Assembly: GCA_013398275.1 (NCBI GenBank)
Contig: VZSE01002880.1
Location: 316,259-380,258, forward strand
DNA: 64,000 nucleotides
Direction of reading: 5' to 3'
Origin: Promerops cafer
Taxonomy: Eukaryota > Chordata > Aves > Passeriformes > Nectariniidae
The notes under the pieces: generated by a model
What the model was told of the DNA's origin: nothing
Seen by the model: only the letters and a program-made list of their open reading frames with translations
Database searches by the model: none
Made by a program: the position numbers and the translations under genes
Shown here: positions 1 to 13,997 of the stretch, piece after piece
Layout of the letters: each line of letters opens with the position of its first letter
Position numbering within the stretch: the stretch's first letter is position 1

Positions 1-1279
1 TAAAACAGCAAAAAAGGCCCCAGGTAATACTGGATTATATATCACAGCTGATAAGCAGCCTGTCTTCTGATATCAGAGAAGTCCTTGTAGTACGTACAAA
101 GCAGTTGAGTTTTCTGTACAGTTCTTTGTAAAAAAAGTTTCCCTCTATACACAATATATCTGCTGCCTACCTTTAAGAACACACATGGGAACTGTTTTTC
201 CAGTCACTGGAAGTGAATACAAAGGACCATTCAAATTATTGTTTGTAGAGAAATGACTAAATACCCACAAGATTTAAAGCTGCATTTTACTGAACACATT
301 TATAAAATGCTATTTCAAGCCACCCTGTTCACTTGCATACACTAGAAAGTCCTTTTATGAATGCAGGATCATTTAAGCACGCATGTCTTTTTTTATTATT
401 TCATCCTTAGTCCTCAGTAATTCAATTCTTGAGCTGTATTTTAACAGCTTGTCAAAAATGCCATCCCCTTCCATCACCAGTACTATTGCAAAAACAATCT
501 AGGGAAATATTTTTTAAAGAGTAGTTCAAAAACTTCCTATGATGGTCAAAAAATTAAATATTGCAGCCTGACATGCAAGAATATTAAAAAAATACTGCCA
601 ACCCACAATGCAAAGGCAGGAAGGAATGTGGTAAAAACTGAATCATAAATTAATTTTTTTAAGAAGTACATCACAGCTACGAATAACAAGCTCTAGAAAT
701 CACTGAGAAACAAAAAGGAGAGTAAAACCCCACTGCATTCATTCCTGTGATGGCATAACACATGAACAGAACTATCTCAGCTACAATCTTCTCAGAAATA
801 GCTCTCTGATGTATCATAGGAAAACCATTTCAGTAAAGTACCTGTCCCACAGAAGTGCTTCAGGAAGGACTGCAGGTCATCATTTTTATACCCGAGCCAC
901 TGTACTCCTTCACACTTACCACTCTCACAAATGCCTGCAGAATTCCCACCCCCTAAATTAATGCATCTTATAAAGACACTGTTCTCTAAAAAATCATTTC
1001 AGAAGGTAGGTGCTGCTGTCTGAAAAGCAGTGTTTTAAAATTTGTCATGACAGCGTGACCACGGTGTGCAAAGACACAGCTGCAACAATGAAAAATGTCT
1101 ACAGAGGGGGTGGCCCAGCACCACCTGTAACCTTCTATTTATGAACAGAAAAAGGGTCCCTGTGACACTCACCACCACGAAACTGAACTTGGCAATGAAA
1201 TTGATTCATCTACCACTTGTTTCAGATTATGTTTTTGAGTAAGTGCTTCAGGGAATGGGTCTTTGAATATTTTGTTTAC
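1..1279 (-). other. NELL1: Intron after exon 10 (partial)
   Basis: AT-rich intronic sequence running off the left edge. I see no coding exon, recognisable mobile element or RNA gene. The next NELL1 exon (a calcium-binding EGF module) is not present here. Confidence 0.8.
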
Positions 1280-1408
1280 CTTCACAATATGCAGAGTCCC
1301 CTTGGACAGAGAGATAACCGTTCTTGCATTCACAAGTAGCTTTTGTGTTCCAGTTTTTGCACTCTGAGTTTTCACCACACCTGTGTCCCTCTGCACAGAA
1401 GTTATGGC
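1280..1408 (-). CDS. NELL1: NELL1 exon 10 of window: first EGF-like module
   Basis: The exon encodes GHNFCAEGHRCGENSECKNW, NTKATCECKNGYLSVQGDSA and YCE, a complete six-cysteine EGF-like module (C5, C11, C17, C26, C28, C42 counting from the first Gly). The acceptor is GTATTTTAG before 1408 and the donor is GAAG|GTAAAC at 1280/1279. The last G should pair with AC or AT in the next exon to make the Asp that opens the calcium-binding EGF2. That exon lies outside the window to the left. Confidence 0.97.
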
Positions 1409-2583
1409 CTAAAATACAAGGAACATGCAACAGGGTTTTAAAACATGTTTAGTTCAGATATTCAGGTATTTGCATTGACTGTATCACTCAAAAACTTTGG
1501 CATTTTACATTCCAAATTCTCTCTATAAACCTAGTTGGTGCACACAGGTTTTTTGGATTTCTCCATCAATTCATTCTCAGAAAAACCATTTTCTTTGAAA
1601 AGATATTTGTATGACTACTTTTATTCAGGAGAAAAGACAACTCCAAAGCAGAAGCAATGACAATTCATTAGTGTTCTACTGAACCCATGCAAGTCTCTGT
1701 CAGGAAGTGCAATGCTAACATACATCAAAAGGACAATGAAGTGTAATATAAAAAAAAAAGCCCTCAAAATTCTCTTATTGTGCATAGCCACGTGTGCTTT
1801 TAGTAGACCAAAATGAGACATTGCACAAAATTGTAGTGGTAGTCAAAGCAACCTCACACACTGCCTTGTAATTCTGTCATCAAAAACCAGCTTGATTGTT
1901 TCTACAGTTTATAATTAGTCTGGGCATCATGTTTTACCGAGGAGAATTTTTATTAATCTCTCCTTTTTCCTTCACACAAATTCTCAGTACTTTCTTTGTG
2001 AACAGTTTCTTTTATTCTGTACAGTCGTTTCTAGAAATAGGATGAACTTCCCCACCTCCTTCTGTAAAGGTACAAGTGGTTGAAATTCTTTCTTTCTGAT
2101 TTTCAGTATTTCTCAGAGACATGTCAACATCTTTCTCTGCTTAAGTCTGAAGTGAAAGTAATTGTAACTTCATCTCTAAAGGCACTCCACTGGAAGTTAA
2201 GAAATAACTTACAGAATTTGACAACAGGATTTTTTTTCCCCTCCACTTATGTATGTTTTATGGATTTTCTCTATTAATATCCAGGAGTCAATTTCTATTT
2301 GCCTGAGATATAGAAACAGTCATTTTGGTAATTCCTATTTTGTCTCCACTTTCTGCTCTGGGAGGAAGAAAAGCAGAAACCCAGACATATCATCATCTAT
2401 TGGTACTCCAACCTGTGCTTATCTGAATACCAGAACAGTTTCTGCAGTTCTGCCTGGTCATAAAGGAGCAAACTAAAAGTTCTAGTTCATTGATCATAAA
2501 CTTCCTAACATCCCCTAAAAACAGCTAAGAAAAACACAACCCAGACTTCTAACATCTAAATGCCAGATTCAGGTCTCTGTTCA

Positions 2584-2665
2584 TATCCCTTGCTTTGATA
2601 TCCTATTTTAATGTATTTTTAGTTGTCTATCCCTTGCTTTGATATCCTATTTTAATGTATTTTTA
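2584..2665. repeat. Tandem duplication, 44-bp unit
   Basis: A 38-base block beginning TATCCCTTGCTTTGATATCC occurs at 2584 and again, identical, at 2628. After each copy the sequence continues to a GTTGTCT motif, directly in copy 1 and after about 12 extra bases in copy 2. This fits a recent local duplication followed by a small deletion. Confidence 0.9.
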
Positions 2666-3932
2666 CATACACACTTTAGTTGTCTACTAACTTAACACTC
2701 AGGTTGTGACAGTTTAGTGCACTCCAAATTTATGTGTCTGATCATCTAATGTTGAGTTCTGAGGTAATTTTTTTAAATGTTAACACTTGCTAGCAGTGTC
2801 AACATCCAATTCTACACTTAACCTTCAAATTAATTTTATTAACAACCAAGGCATCTTCTTTGTGCTCAGTTGGCTCCTTCTTTCATTGCAATCCAGCTTG
2901 CAAAAAAAACCAATTCCCTTAATGAAAACTTCAGTTATCCCTTCTAGTCTTTACTCATTTCACAGTCTGGTAAAAACAACTCAAGTATTCCAGATCCAGC
3001 CTTGTCGAGCCCAGGTACATTTGAGACTGGTAAAATTGGGTGCCACTACACTGCCTTTGGCCATTTCTGCAATCACAGTATTTGACTTCTCACTTTTGCC
3101 ATTATAACTATAATTGAAACTGAACACTGGAACCCATCTCCTCAGACTTATCCTTTCAGCATCTGATTTATGCTCCCCACGCTGGGTTACTATTCTACTG
3201 GCACTCTAGATAACATCCAAGAGACAATAAGTTTTATAATATTTTCTTTGTCACTGTTTCCCCTAAGACTATGCATCCTAGTCTGTTTCCTGCTTCTTTA
3301 GAATAATAATTCTCCTTTGAGCTCATACACAGTATGAGCTTGATTTGATTATTACTGGGTCAGAACCTCTGTAACATAGCAGTGTGAAAATATATGAAAA
3401 TATCACATGGATTGTTACTCTGTCTCAGGGTATTTTGTTTGTATTTAGTCTATTTCCTTCTCATCCAAACCTGTAAAAAATATTTCATCTTTCTCAGCGT
3501 GTTTTAGTTCCAAGAGTGCTGGTGCAACTTTCTGCAATAAAATTCTATGTTTCTAGGCTCTTTTTATCCCAGTGAGTCAACATTTTACCTTATGATCAGC
3601 TCATGGCAAATTTAAGACTTACAAGTAGCCAAATCAATGGCTTCTCAGAGTTAGCTCTCATCACAAGTCCCAGATCAACCACTCTAACAGCACTTTTCAG
3701 TATCACATCACAGCCCTGTGAATCCTTCATTGTTTATTTGCCACCTCTGAAATGTATCTGCAGATATGATGGCTACCCTACCTATCCATTTTTTGCCACT
3801 AGAGCTGTCACCTGTTTTTTAAAAATTCTCTGGAAAAACCTGCATTGGTTTTGTTCCCTTTATCAGCTCAAATATGAACAGTCTCCATCCTGAATCAGGT
3901 TTTCAAGCTTGAAGGCTATTAAAAGAGCATTA

Positions 3933-4040
3933 CATTTAAAATTTTAAATAATTATTTTAATATATCTTTTATATTTAAATAAGTTTCAATATTTCAATAT
4001 TTAATTTCAATATTTAATTTTTAAAATTAAATTTTAAAAG
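3933..4040. repeat. AT-rich low-complexity block
   Basis: Nearly pure A/T with repeated CAATATTT and AATTTTAAA-like units at 3986-4040. Several short palindromes are visible. No function is inferred. Confidence 0.8.
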
Positions 4041-7000
4041 TAACTCCAGCTCTGTAACTTGAGAAAATAAAGGCTCTAAAAGGACATTTCATTTTTCTCC
4101 TGTCATTAGGAATACACAATCATAGAAGATCTACTACATCCCTAGATTGTCTTGGCATTTATTATTACAAAAGACCTGTGAAACACTGTTTCCTACCTGT
4201 TAAAACTGCTGTCTAGAAGTGACTCCACTTTACTTTCCCCCAGCATTTCAGCAAATACCTCTGTAAGTGGATAGTGGAAGCCATTCCTAAGAGCACACAT
4301 GGTGCTACAACATTTTATGTTACCAAGCTTTTACAAAACAACTGTAATTTAAGGTTAACCAGCAGGAAAAAAACGTACTCGATAGACCAGAAGAGCAAGG
4401 GTTCACTGTGCCTCTGTCAGAAAAAGTGCACCACTGCTTGGATCAGAGGTTTTTCCAGAGGAACTTTTTTTTCCTTTCGCAGCAAAAATGCAAAATTAGC
4501 ACTTCAAAAGAGCCAGAAGATGCATGTCAGGGAAGTGTGGTTCTTGGATCTCTTAGACATCTCATCCATTCTCCCCAGCTGGAATTTTGGAGCCAAATAT
4601 CTGATTTTTATTAATTCTTTGGTGTGAAATGGCTCATAGGATTCCTTACAGATACCTACAGAGAAGCCAAAACCACCCGCTGACACTGCAGCTGGATTTT
4701 TGAATCTCAGCTGGGTGGGAGATAGCAGAGGGCATGCATCCCCATGGCCCAGCCAAAAGAACAATTCACTCAGAATATTCAGCCAAGTCTTATCTGACAC
4801 AGTCAGCTCCTCTCTAAATGTAAGAATGGCTTAAAATGGAATCATCACATCTCAGCAAGCAGGCAATTGGAGAGGATTTCACAAAACCACAGAAAACCTT
4901 AAGCAGTTCTGATAATCTTAACTAATTTCAGGCCAGCACAGATGACAAGGCAAGTATGAATTAAAATTACAGATGAATGCGCTCAGAACAGATGCCAGAA
5001 ACCATTTTCCCTGTGCATACACACACAATCATAAATGTGCACAACAGCCCTTCAAAGTCATTCAAAACACAATTAGATACTACCAGGGGAATTAAATATT
5101 GAAGAGTGTGTTTAGATTTTTGATGGGCCTGATGACCTCTGTTCGTTCCCCCAACATTTCTGATAACGTTACTCTCTTCCTTTATCAAGGCTGCTGAAAT
5201 GTTTGCTCCATCTTTTTCTTAAGAAATACAGGTTTCTTTCTAGTCCTTTATTCTGACTATAGAATGACCATTAATAGATGTACTAAGACAATCAGGAAAA
5301 GAACCAGACACATGCTAGCAGCCATAAAATTATCACTTCTGCAGCATCAGGAACTGCACAACTGGCTAGGCCTTAGTGGCCCCAAGTCAGATATCTCAAA
5401 TTAAAAATTTATTCCATTTTGGGACACCTGAACTCTTATTTTTCCAAGCAACATCCTCCAAGTCATGGTTCCCAGAACCTGCTTTTACAGAGCAGCACAC
5501 TAAGCTCTTCTGTGCTGTCATCCAGTTTTCTACATACCTAACATATTTGGTAATTTGGCTTAATTACTGATTGGAAAATGCAAGAACTCATTCAAGACTA
5601 CAGCTGCAATCAATACATTTTAGACCTGTATCTATCCTACTTTTTTTACAGCCAACACTTATGTGCCTCTCCTTGTTTCTGCGGGTTTCCTTGTAACTTC
5701 TCTACAGTTTTTTATACTTCTTACAATAGCCTTAGCTGTCCACATCAAAAACTCTTGCTCTTCAAGACAGTCTTCATTTCACTGCTTTATATTAAGAAAT
5801 CTCTAAATGTGAAAACAAAAACTGTCATAATGCTTCTGTTAGAAAGCACCAGCAATGTCCAAAAGCCCAAAGTAGCTTCAACCCCAAAATCTTTTCTACT
5901 GTTAGGATTTAACCCCACAGTTACAATATAAACATATGAGGTAAATCTGAGGGAGAAGCCATAGAAGAACGTTAAAATTTGCATTACCAATTATGCCTTT
6001 CCATGATCTGAATCAGTTTTTAGTGAGTCATGTGCAAAGCAGCACTTTGAACAGCAGCTTTTACACCTTCAGAGACTGTGGTCCCAGAACTCAGTGGTCT
6101 GACATAAAAAAAGCAACTTCATACATTCTTTCAGGCTGCTCTGTAAATGCAGAGCTTATTACACAGTGCTTATCTGTGTGCAATAGAATAATGGTAACTA
6201 CACAGGCTAACAAGCTTAAAAAGATTTCTTCTTTTTTCAGATAGAAAGCTCTTCTAAATCCTAAGTAATGCTACAACTATGTTTAGAAATAAACTAATTC
6301 ATATTTATCAACGGCCATTAAATCTTAATAAATCTAAAACCTTGAAATAACTCCTACCTCACAGCAATAAATGGGAAAAATTCAATTTCTGAAGAGTCCA
6401 ATCTCAGTTTCACAGCCAGGCAGGAAGAGATGAGAAACATGCACAACTGAAGAACCTTCTCACCCTCTCACTGAAAGACTAAAAACCTTCCCAAAACAAA
6501 ACAAAGCAGCACAAAGAAGGATGGCAGAAGCCCCAATTTTAGATTTAAATGCTGCTTCCTGCTGTAAAATGTACATTTCACCTCATCAATAAGATTCTCC
6601 CTTTCCTCCTAACGAGTGTCAGCAGGCAATCTAAATCCATCAGTCCCACCATACTGCACGACAGCAAATAATTATTTTCTCTACAAACAATACTGCTCTC
6701 ACTACTTCATTATTTCATCACACTCCTCCTTTTAAGAAGAGCACATCTGAAGTTGCTAAGGCTGTTAAGGCTATTTTTATGTATTTAAAATTTTGAGCAT
6801 AACAACATAAAAATTCTCTCATGAAGTTTTATTTGAATCACTCATGCAAAAGAAAAAAAATATCCACTCTTTCAAAATTATACACTGTCTTTGGCAAGGA
6901 GAAAAACAGCTAAAGGGAACAATAAAACACTTTCATGACACTATTTTTTGTATTAGATTTGTCCCTGAGCTATAAAAAATGTAGCAGGCATGCTGTAAGA

Positions 7001-10000
7001 AAAATGAGTGATTCTCAAAAGTAGTAGAAAATGTATTTTGTGACACAATTCTTTGTGAAACTTGAAAATTAACTAAATTTTCTGTAAGCCTAAAAGACAG
7101 TTTAATAAGACCACATTGTCCTGCTGCAAAGTAAAAAGTGGCCACATAGTTTAAGCAGACATTTATATTAAAGCACAGAGATGAAAGGAAAAACTGGATA
7201 TACTCTACGTAACAGCCAAGGATAGATCCCACATACAGATGTGGTGAGGTCCATTTATGCATTCAGTAGATGAAATCACAAAAATAAACTGTCATTTTGA
7301 AGCAGAGCTCTTCCATACTACTCTCACCTTGCTGTACACCCCCCAAACACTCCCCTGAAATCTAGAAATTGCCTCTTAGCAATAGGCTATTACCTTCTGC
7401 TATACTATAAACTCCTGTAGCAAGCCTGAAGAAGAGCAGGCATTATTTGCTGCCTTTATTTTTCCTACCATTTACAAACAATAATGACTATCTAGGAAGC
7501 CACCAGCTCTGTACAAAACAGTGTTCAAGTCTGTTCTTTGCTGACTCACAATTTCCAACTCAATAAACACCAAAGATTTATGTTTTACCCTGCATAACCT
7601 ATGGCACTCATCTGTTATTTTAAGTACTACAGAGATCACTGAGGAGGGTACAGTCTCATACCACAGCATCATGAAGGTTTTGTATTTCTCTGTGGTTTTC
7701 TTTCCTTCTGTTGATCCCCTCATTTATCCTTCCATTAAAAGGAAATTCCTTTGCTGCAGCTAGAAAAGCACGAGATGCAAACCTGTCACCCTCGCCTGAT
7801 TCAGCAATTATATTCTATAATTCTACAGAACATGAAATTCAGCAGAAGTCTTCTGCTTCCACAACTACAGATACTAAAATCAACACAAACTGCTACAAAG
7901 CCCAGAACCCAGCAGTCACTAACATGCACTGATAAACTTAACACAGAAACAATATTCTTATTTAACATCTCTAGTAAAAGCTTGCTAAATATTCTGTTGA
8001 ATAACTTAAGGCTTAGTCAAGGGCTAATGCAACAAATTACCTGCATCATCATACATATAATGTGAAATTTGCAAATGATCCATGTGGCCTTTCAACAAAT
8101 AATTTTGCTTATCCAGGACAGCAATTATTACAGTATGTCTTCCTTACTACTTTGGCTTGGACAAAAAGAAGGTGATGATAGTCTCTGAAAGAAGTCAGTT
8201 TTGCAAACAAGAGAAGCAATCTATCCTTTCCCAGAACAGGACGTGTTGGCACAGGACAGGATCAGAAACTGTGGCCTGCTTGCCATATCAGAGAGCACCT
8301 GTCTGCTTGATAAAACCCACAGCAAATATGGAATTCTTAATAAATACCTGTTTTTAACTACAGCACATGGTAAAATTCCATACTACCACTTTGGGTTGCG
8401 TGCAACTGAAGCAAAAGTGTCAAGCAGCACATATTCTTCTTCAAGATATAAAAAGCAACTTAGGGGTGCTAAATTGAATTTATGCCTTTGTAAAGTTGAC
8501 AAAATTAATCATATCTTTAGGCATCATTTTCAAAAGAATTTTAAAAAGCCATGATGAAATACAAGAAGAGGAGGTACTGTTTTAGCAGTCAGCTAAAGCA
8601 GAACTGAAGTGAAAGTTTAAGGTGTCAAATTGAAAGCATTATGTACCAGAATTCATGGGAAAGGAAATACAATTTCTTCCCTTGCTTCTACAGATCATCA
8701 CATAAATATACATATTCATCTTATATTATAAATAACGAAGCCAGTTTGGGGATGAATATCTAAAAAGAGTACCTATCACTAACAATAACATGGAAGTGAA
8801 TAATTACAGAACTTATCTTCCATCGACTTTGAAGCTTTCATATTTCTAATCCTTTTAAGTAATGAATGTATTTTTTTCAGTACTGCACTACATCAAACTG
8901 GGCCATCTGTTAAGAAGTATCATTAAGACATCCAGCCCTCTGAGGGACAGAGAAGCAACATTTACTGCTTGCTTAAATAGTTGCAGATGTTTCTAGAAAC
9001 TACTAAAAAAAAATTAATGTGTATATTCTTAAACCATGACCCAACAGGGAGTCTCAAACATGCTGGTCCCTGCAACCACATGCATGTGTTTTTAAGTTCA
9101 AGGCCTAAGTAAATATTTAACCATGCATATTTACTAATTAATATTTACTAGCAGAGGGACAGATTCAGAGCCATCTGCAATGGCACTGGAGGAATTTTTA
9201 CACAGGCAAGACAAATATTCCAGCAGACCTCAATAACCATCTGAGCCTGCAAATGTCTAATGCTCATTTGTCACACCTCTTGCTGCAATTTCTGAGGTGC
9301 ATCACCAAAGGCTGACATGTGAGTCCTGAGACACCAGGCTCCCCTAAAACTCAGCTGAGACTCAGCACCAAGGGAGAGATGAGGAACAGAGGTACAACAC
9401 AGAGGCAATGATTATTCACCCAGCAATTCACTGATTAGAACACGTTTTGAAAAGAAAGCTTGGTCAAGTTTCTTAACCTGGAGATACCTGCACGTTCCTC
9501 ATTTAAGGGGATTTCCTTGATTAAGATTTTAGTTATTGCCTGTTCAGTCTGGTCCAGCTTACAACCAGGACTCACATGGCTGAAAGAAGAGGAACCTGCA
9601 TCTCAACATCCACTGGAAGGAGGAAAAAATGAGGTTCTGGGCTCTAGCATTAATTTTTTAATTTTCATTTTGCATTGGTATTATTTTATTATTGTCCAGA
9701 TTAATTCATAAATTAGTCCTGAGAGTGCTCAGACCTATATCAACATCCTAACATCCATCAAACTAGAATCTTAATGCTATTTTTGCAATTTCAAAATAGA
9801 GACCTTAAAAAAGCACTTTCAAAACCCTGCAGTTGCAGGTTTAAGCAACGAAATATATTTCTTCTTCAAATACAACAACCTTTTAATAGGAATTTTTAGG
9901 AGATACTGGCTCCTTTCTCCTCCAGATCTTGCTTTTCTCCCTCCTCCTACCTAATTCAGAGCAATTACAGCTTTATATCTGGCAAGTCTTCCAACCAAAG

Positions 10001-10127
10001 GAGTATCACAGATTGGTTTTAGAATCACGCTTATAGAGGTACTTAATATGTCATTAAAGAGGAATTGTTCCTTTCAGTGAATTCCCCTCTTGAACCAACA
10101 ACTTCTATTCCTTCCAAGCTGGCTTAC

Positions 10128-10227
10128 CTCTACAAACACTGCAACACTGGTTCTCTGGAAGAACGTGATCTTCTTCTGAGCAGTTCAGTGGTGGACAAGT
10201 CTCTGTCACTTTTACTAAAACTCCGTT
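10128..10227 (-). CDS. NELL1: NELL1 exon 9 of window: end of second VWC-like module
   Basis: The exon encodes NGVLVKVTETCPPLNCSEED and HVLPENQCCSVCR. CPPLNC and CCSVC are the closing cysteine groups of a VWC module, and N-C-S is a predicted sequon that is kept here, unlike in the first VWC. The acceptor is TTTTCAG before 10227 and the donor is AGAG|GTAAGCC at 10128/10127. The terminal G joins GC of exon 10 to make Gly. The first residue is Asn where the mammalian copy I recall has Gly. Confidence 0.95.
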
Positions 10228-11417
10228 CTGAAAACAAACAGCATTTTAAAAAAATTACATCGGTGAAAACACATGCAGTGGCAAGATCACATACTTTTCC
10301 ATCCACAGCACTAGTAATCTCCAGTAACAACACTGGTAAATTAGCAAGAAACAAGTTAAATTCATTTGTTCCACCGTAACATCAAATCTAGAGTAACCTA
10401 CTGTGCACTTCTCTGCCCAGCATAAAAAAAAAAATTATTAAAAGGCACTTCAGCTCAAAGTTCTATGCTAGTTTTACCAAATATGCAGTCTCAAAGTATA
10501 GTTGTCTTCAAGTATTTGAAGGAATTAAAGAATTTCATTCCAGATTAAAGACAGTCTTCCTGCTTTCTGCAATTCTGAGCTTTATTCCTGTTATTTCACA
10601 GTCCACATACTTCACTGGTAAGTTATTCAACTCCAATTTACACAGCAAGACCAGTATTTTCAAGTGTTGTGTTGTTCTGTCGTGTCCAATTACAAGAGTC
10701 TGTTCTTCAGAATTACTGATCACCTTATTTCCAAAGTTAGGTCCTTCAGAGAAGAAAGTTCATCTTGAGATATCCCTATAGAAACTGCTGTGTAAAATCA
10801 AGCCAAAGACACTTCTATGATTTTGATTTATAGATTTAGAATAAGACTGTGATAGGAGGCCTAGATGCTGGTAGAAACCTTCTATAATCAGATACAGAGC
10901 CTTCGTGGGGAGATTTTCTGCACCAAATTTTGCTCCATCTTCTTCCCATCCAGCAGATCAGCCTCACTATGTCTCCAGAGCAAACAGCCCTCCAGCACTT
11001 TAGTTTGTTGTTTCTTAAATCTTGTCCCAAAATAGCCTCCTCTTTTACCTTATCCTGCCTCCAGCCTTCTTCATACCATAATTTACTTGTTCAGCACCCC
11101 TTCTGCAGCTATGCCATCACTGAGAACTGGCAAGTGGAGCAGAAATTAACAACTAGGATTTTTGCTCAGTAGGAACTACAGTAACTACCCCTCAGGACTG
11201 TCCACACCTGAGTAATCTCATTTTCCAAGCTATGAAGAAAGCAGGCAGCCTGCTATGTTGCCAAAACACCTTTTTAACATCAGTCCAGTCCCCACTCCTC
11301 CCAGAATATTTTTCATGACATCTCAAATGGCAGAACGAAAAGGTGGAATAAGAATTTCTGCTTTCCTCAAACAAAGAAATTTCATTTTCCAGCTACCAAG
11401 ATTGCAGAGACAAGTTT

Positions 11418-11460
11418 AAAAATATGATCCAAACAAAAATATGATCCAAAATATGATCCA
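11418..11460. repeat. Triple short direct repeat
   Basis: The 13-base unit AAAATATGATCCA occurs three times in 43 bases, with a small spacer between the first two copies. It is a local minisatellite-like duplication. Confidence 0.85.
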
Positions 11461-13125
11461 GGGCTAGGAAAGCAGAGGAAAACCAGTACCAAAAAATAGA
11501 CAAAGCCTCATTGAAACGATCATTCTCATAATCTGAGGGACCAGATATGTGACTTTGAACAGAGGATATTGAAATTACCTGTGAGTCCCCCCTGTATGAA
11601 GAAACACCTCAGTGCAGAAGCTTGTTCTCAGTGCACAACACTGTGCCACACCACACCAAAGCACTGGCTCAGATGCACAGGTAAAACCTTTGCTGGTCAT
11701 CAGCCTCGCCACTTCACCAACTCAGCTCTGTCCCTCCAGGCTCCAGAAGGAGCTCTCACAGCCTCGAGCTGCCCTACAGATTTAGGAAATGCCTGCTGAG
11801 TCTACAAGGCACAAATGATGTGCCCAAGGTGCCCAGCAGCTTGCAGGACAGAGCTGAGGAGTGCAGCCAACCCAGGGAATGCAAATGTGACCATCCTGTA
11901 ATCGCTGCCCATCACTGCCCTTGACATTACAATCCTGAGGCTAAGCAGGGCCAATTGCCTTTGCTGGCAAGTTGCATCAGCTGCTGTCGTGAAAAATAAT
12001 GCTAAAAAACCCCACAGGCATCTGCTTTTCTTAGTTTTTGTAAGCAAAAGCAGCAGAGAGGGCACACATCATCAGAGCAAGTGGCCACAAGAATAGTGAA
12101 GTTAGAGGCGTTGGGTCTCGTCCTGATCTCACTTCCACAGGGGAAAGGGAGAATCCCCCACAGTCGTCTGTGCAACTGCAGGATCAAAGGTGATAAAAGA
12201 ACCAGACACTGAGCCATCACTTGCTATCACATTATCACACAACCAGCCAGAACAGCTCTGGCTGTAACTCATTGCCTGTTTAAGCTCAGACAGGACAATT
12301 ACAGCAGAAAGAGTAAAGTATGTCAGCATACAGACAGAAAGTGTTGGCTGACAATAAATCTGGCCAGAAAAATATGGCACGAAATGGTATGAAAGTCAAA
12401 TGAGTGTCAGGATGAGTTAAAAAGCTAAAGACAAATTTAGTCCAAGCTCACTGCTTCTTTGGTGACTCACAAGGAGATTAAAGAACACGAATTGAGAATG
12501 CCGTTAATTTAACGACAGTGAGATTTTATTTCCTTACATCTTCTATTTTCTGCAGAATTTGCATCTTGGGAAAACAAATTAAACTTATTTGTAATTAAGT
12601 TTTAAAACAATTAGAACATTTCCATGTTGAGTATTCTTTGGGTTAAAATCAATTTGTTATAAACTAGTACAGAGCCAATTATCAGAATTATCATCATCAG
12701 ATTTCAGATTTTATCCACTGAGATAAGTAAGAAGAGCTCACACTTCAGAATTATTGCTTCAGGCAGCCTTAGAAAAATTACTCCTTTTTATATTCAATTC
12801 ACATATGTAGCAGTCATAGAACGTGAACAGAAATAGATGTCAAAAAGACTTTTTTTTCTGGAATAAATATATCAAGCTTCAGTTGTGACATACAATCCAC
12901 AAAGAATGAGATCTGGAATCAAAAATTTACAACAAGATAATAAAATTTCTTTTAATTACCAAGGTAAGAACATTAAAAAAAGGATTGGATGTAAGCCTAA
13001 TCAGCGACATGAAGTGAAAATCCAAACAACAAACAGTTCATCTCACATGATCGGCTTTGAAAATGAATAGCAAGATCTCAGATAAGGCTATTTTGGTGGG
13101 GGTTTATTTCCTGTCTGAATTTATC

Positions 13126-13460
13126 TGTGCCCTGGTTCGAGATAAGACAGGGTTGATCTCTGCAGTGGCCAGGAGGGGCATGGCCAGGACAGGAGGTTAT
13201 TCTACACCACCTCACTCCGAGGTGGGGCTGGTGGGGTTGAGAGGGAGCAGCTGGGTATTGCTGTTCCCTGCAAATCAATCACCTCTTCCCTGTACCCTGT
13301 CATTAGTATTGGTGCTGTTACTGTTTATTTTCTCATGCCCTTGCTGATTCCAGCAAGTTGTTCTTATCTCAACCCGTGATCTTTACCTTTTGTGCCTCCA
13401 GTTCTCCTCTCCATCCCACCCAGGGAAGTGAGAGATGTGGTTTCAGTGAGAAATCCCAGA
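13126..13460 (+). mobile_element. Partial ERV LTR, 3'-truncated
   Basis: The segment begins TGTGCCCTGGTTCGAGATA and runs through the same landmarks as the LTR at 27570-28014: a CTGTTACTGTT-TATTTTCT stretch, CTTTACCTTTTGTGCCTCC and a CTCCATCC block before a purine-rich segment. It diverges from the other copy after about 13460, so the 3' end is lost or strongly mutated. It is antisense to NELL1. I place it in the avian ERV LTR families by resemblance to the other copies and recall. The exact family is unknown. Confidence 0.6.
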
Positions 13461-13997
13461 ATATCACTCCTAAGCCACAACAAGCTGGTATTGATCAGTC
13501 TCTTAGGACAGAGTTTCAAACAGCAGCCTTAGCTGTCACTCTTAAGAAGCACATTGTTCCTTTATCTTTACAAAAAACTTTTCAGTCAGCCTTCCTGAAA
13601 GCTGTGGGCCCCGTCCATCTTGTATGGCACACTGTGACTGCCTGCTCCCAGCATTAATGAAGAGGCATTTATTTTTGTACCCTTTGCTGTCAAGCACGTC
13701 GTCTGTGTTTATGAACAGGCATCACGTCATCCACAGGCAGCTGATCAACTGCAAATTCCCACTCCAACAGAAGTTATATAAATCTTTCCATTGGCATTCA
13801 ATGGCCCACATCACCATACTGGTGAAACCCAAAGGAAAAAACCCTAAACAAACCAACAAAAAACCAAACACTTATTGAATGCAGAAAGGTGCAGTTACCA
13901 AAAGCTCATACACGCTTGCATTTTCTGGCCTTCTCGGCACAAGAGAGAGCTGGAACAGCCAGGGAGAGATCAGCCATGGACCATGAGCATAAATAAC

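Larger units (their letters stand above)
1409..10127 (-). other. NELL1: Intron between exons 9 and 10
   Basis: An 8.7-kb AT-rich intron. It holds a short tandem duplication (2584-2665) and a very AT-rich block (3933-4040). No open frame has family signatures, and I recognised no CR1 or LTR. The larger open frames, for example 5578-5931 and 8201-8554, have low-complexity or random composition and are treated as chance ORFs. Confidence 0.8.
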
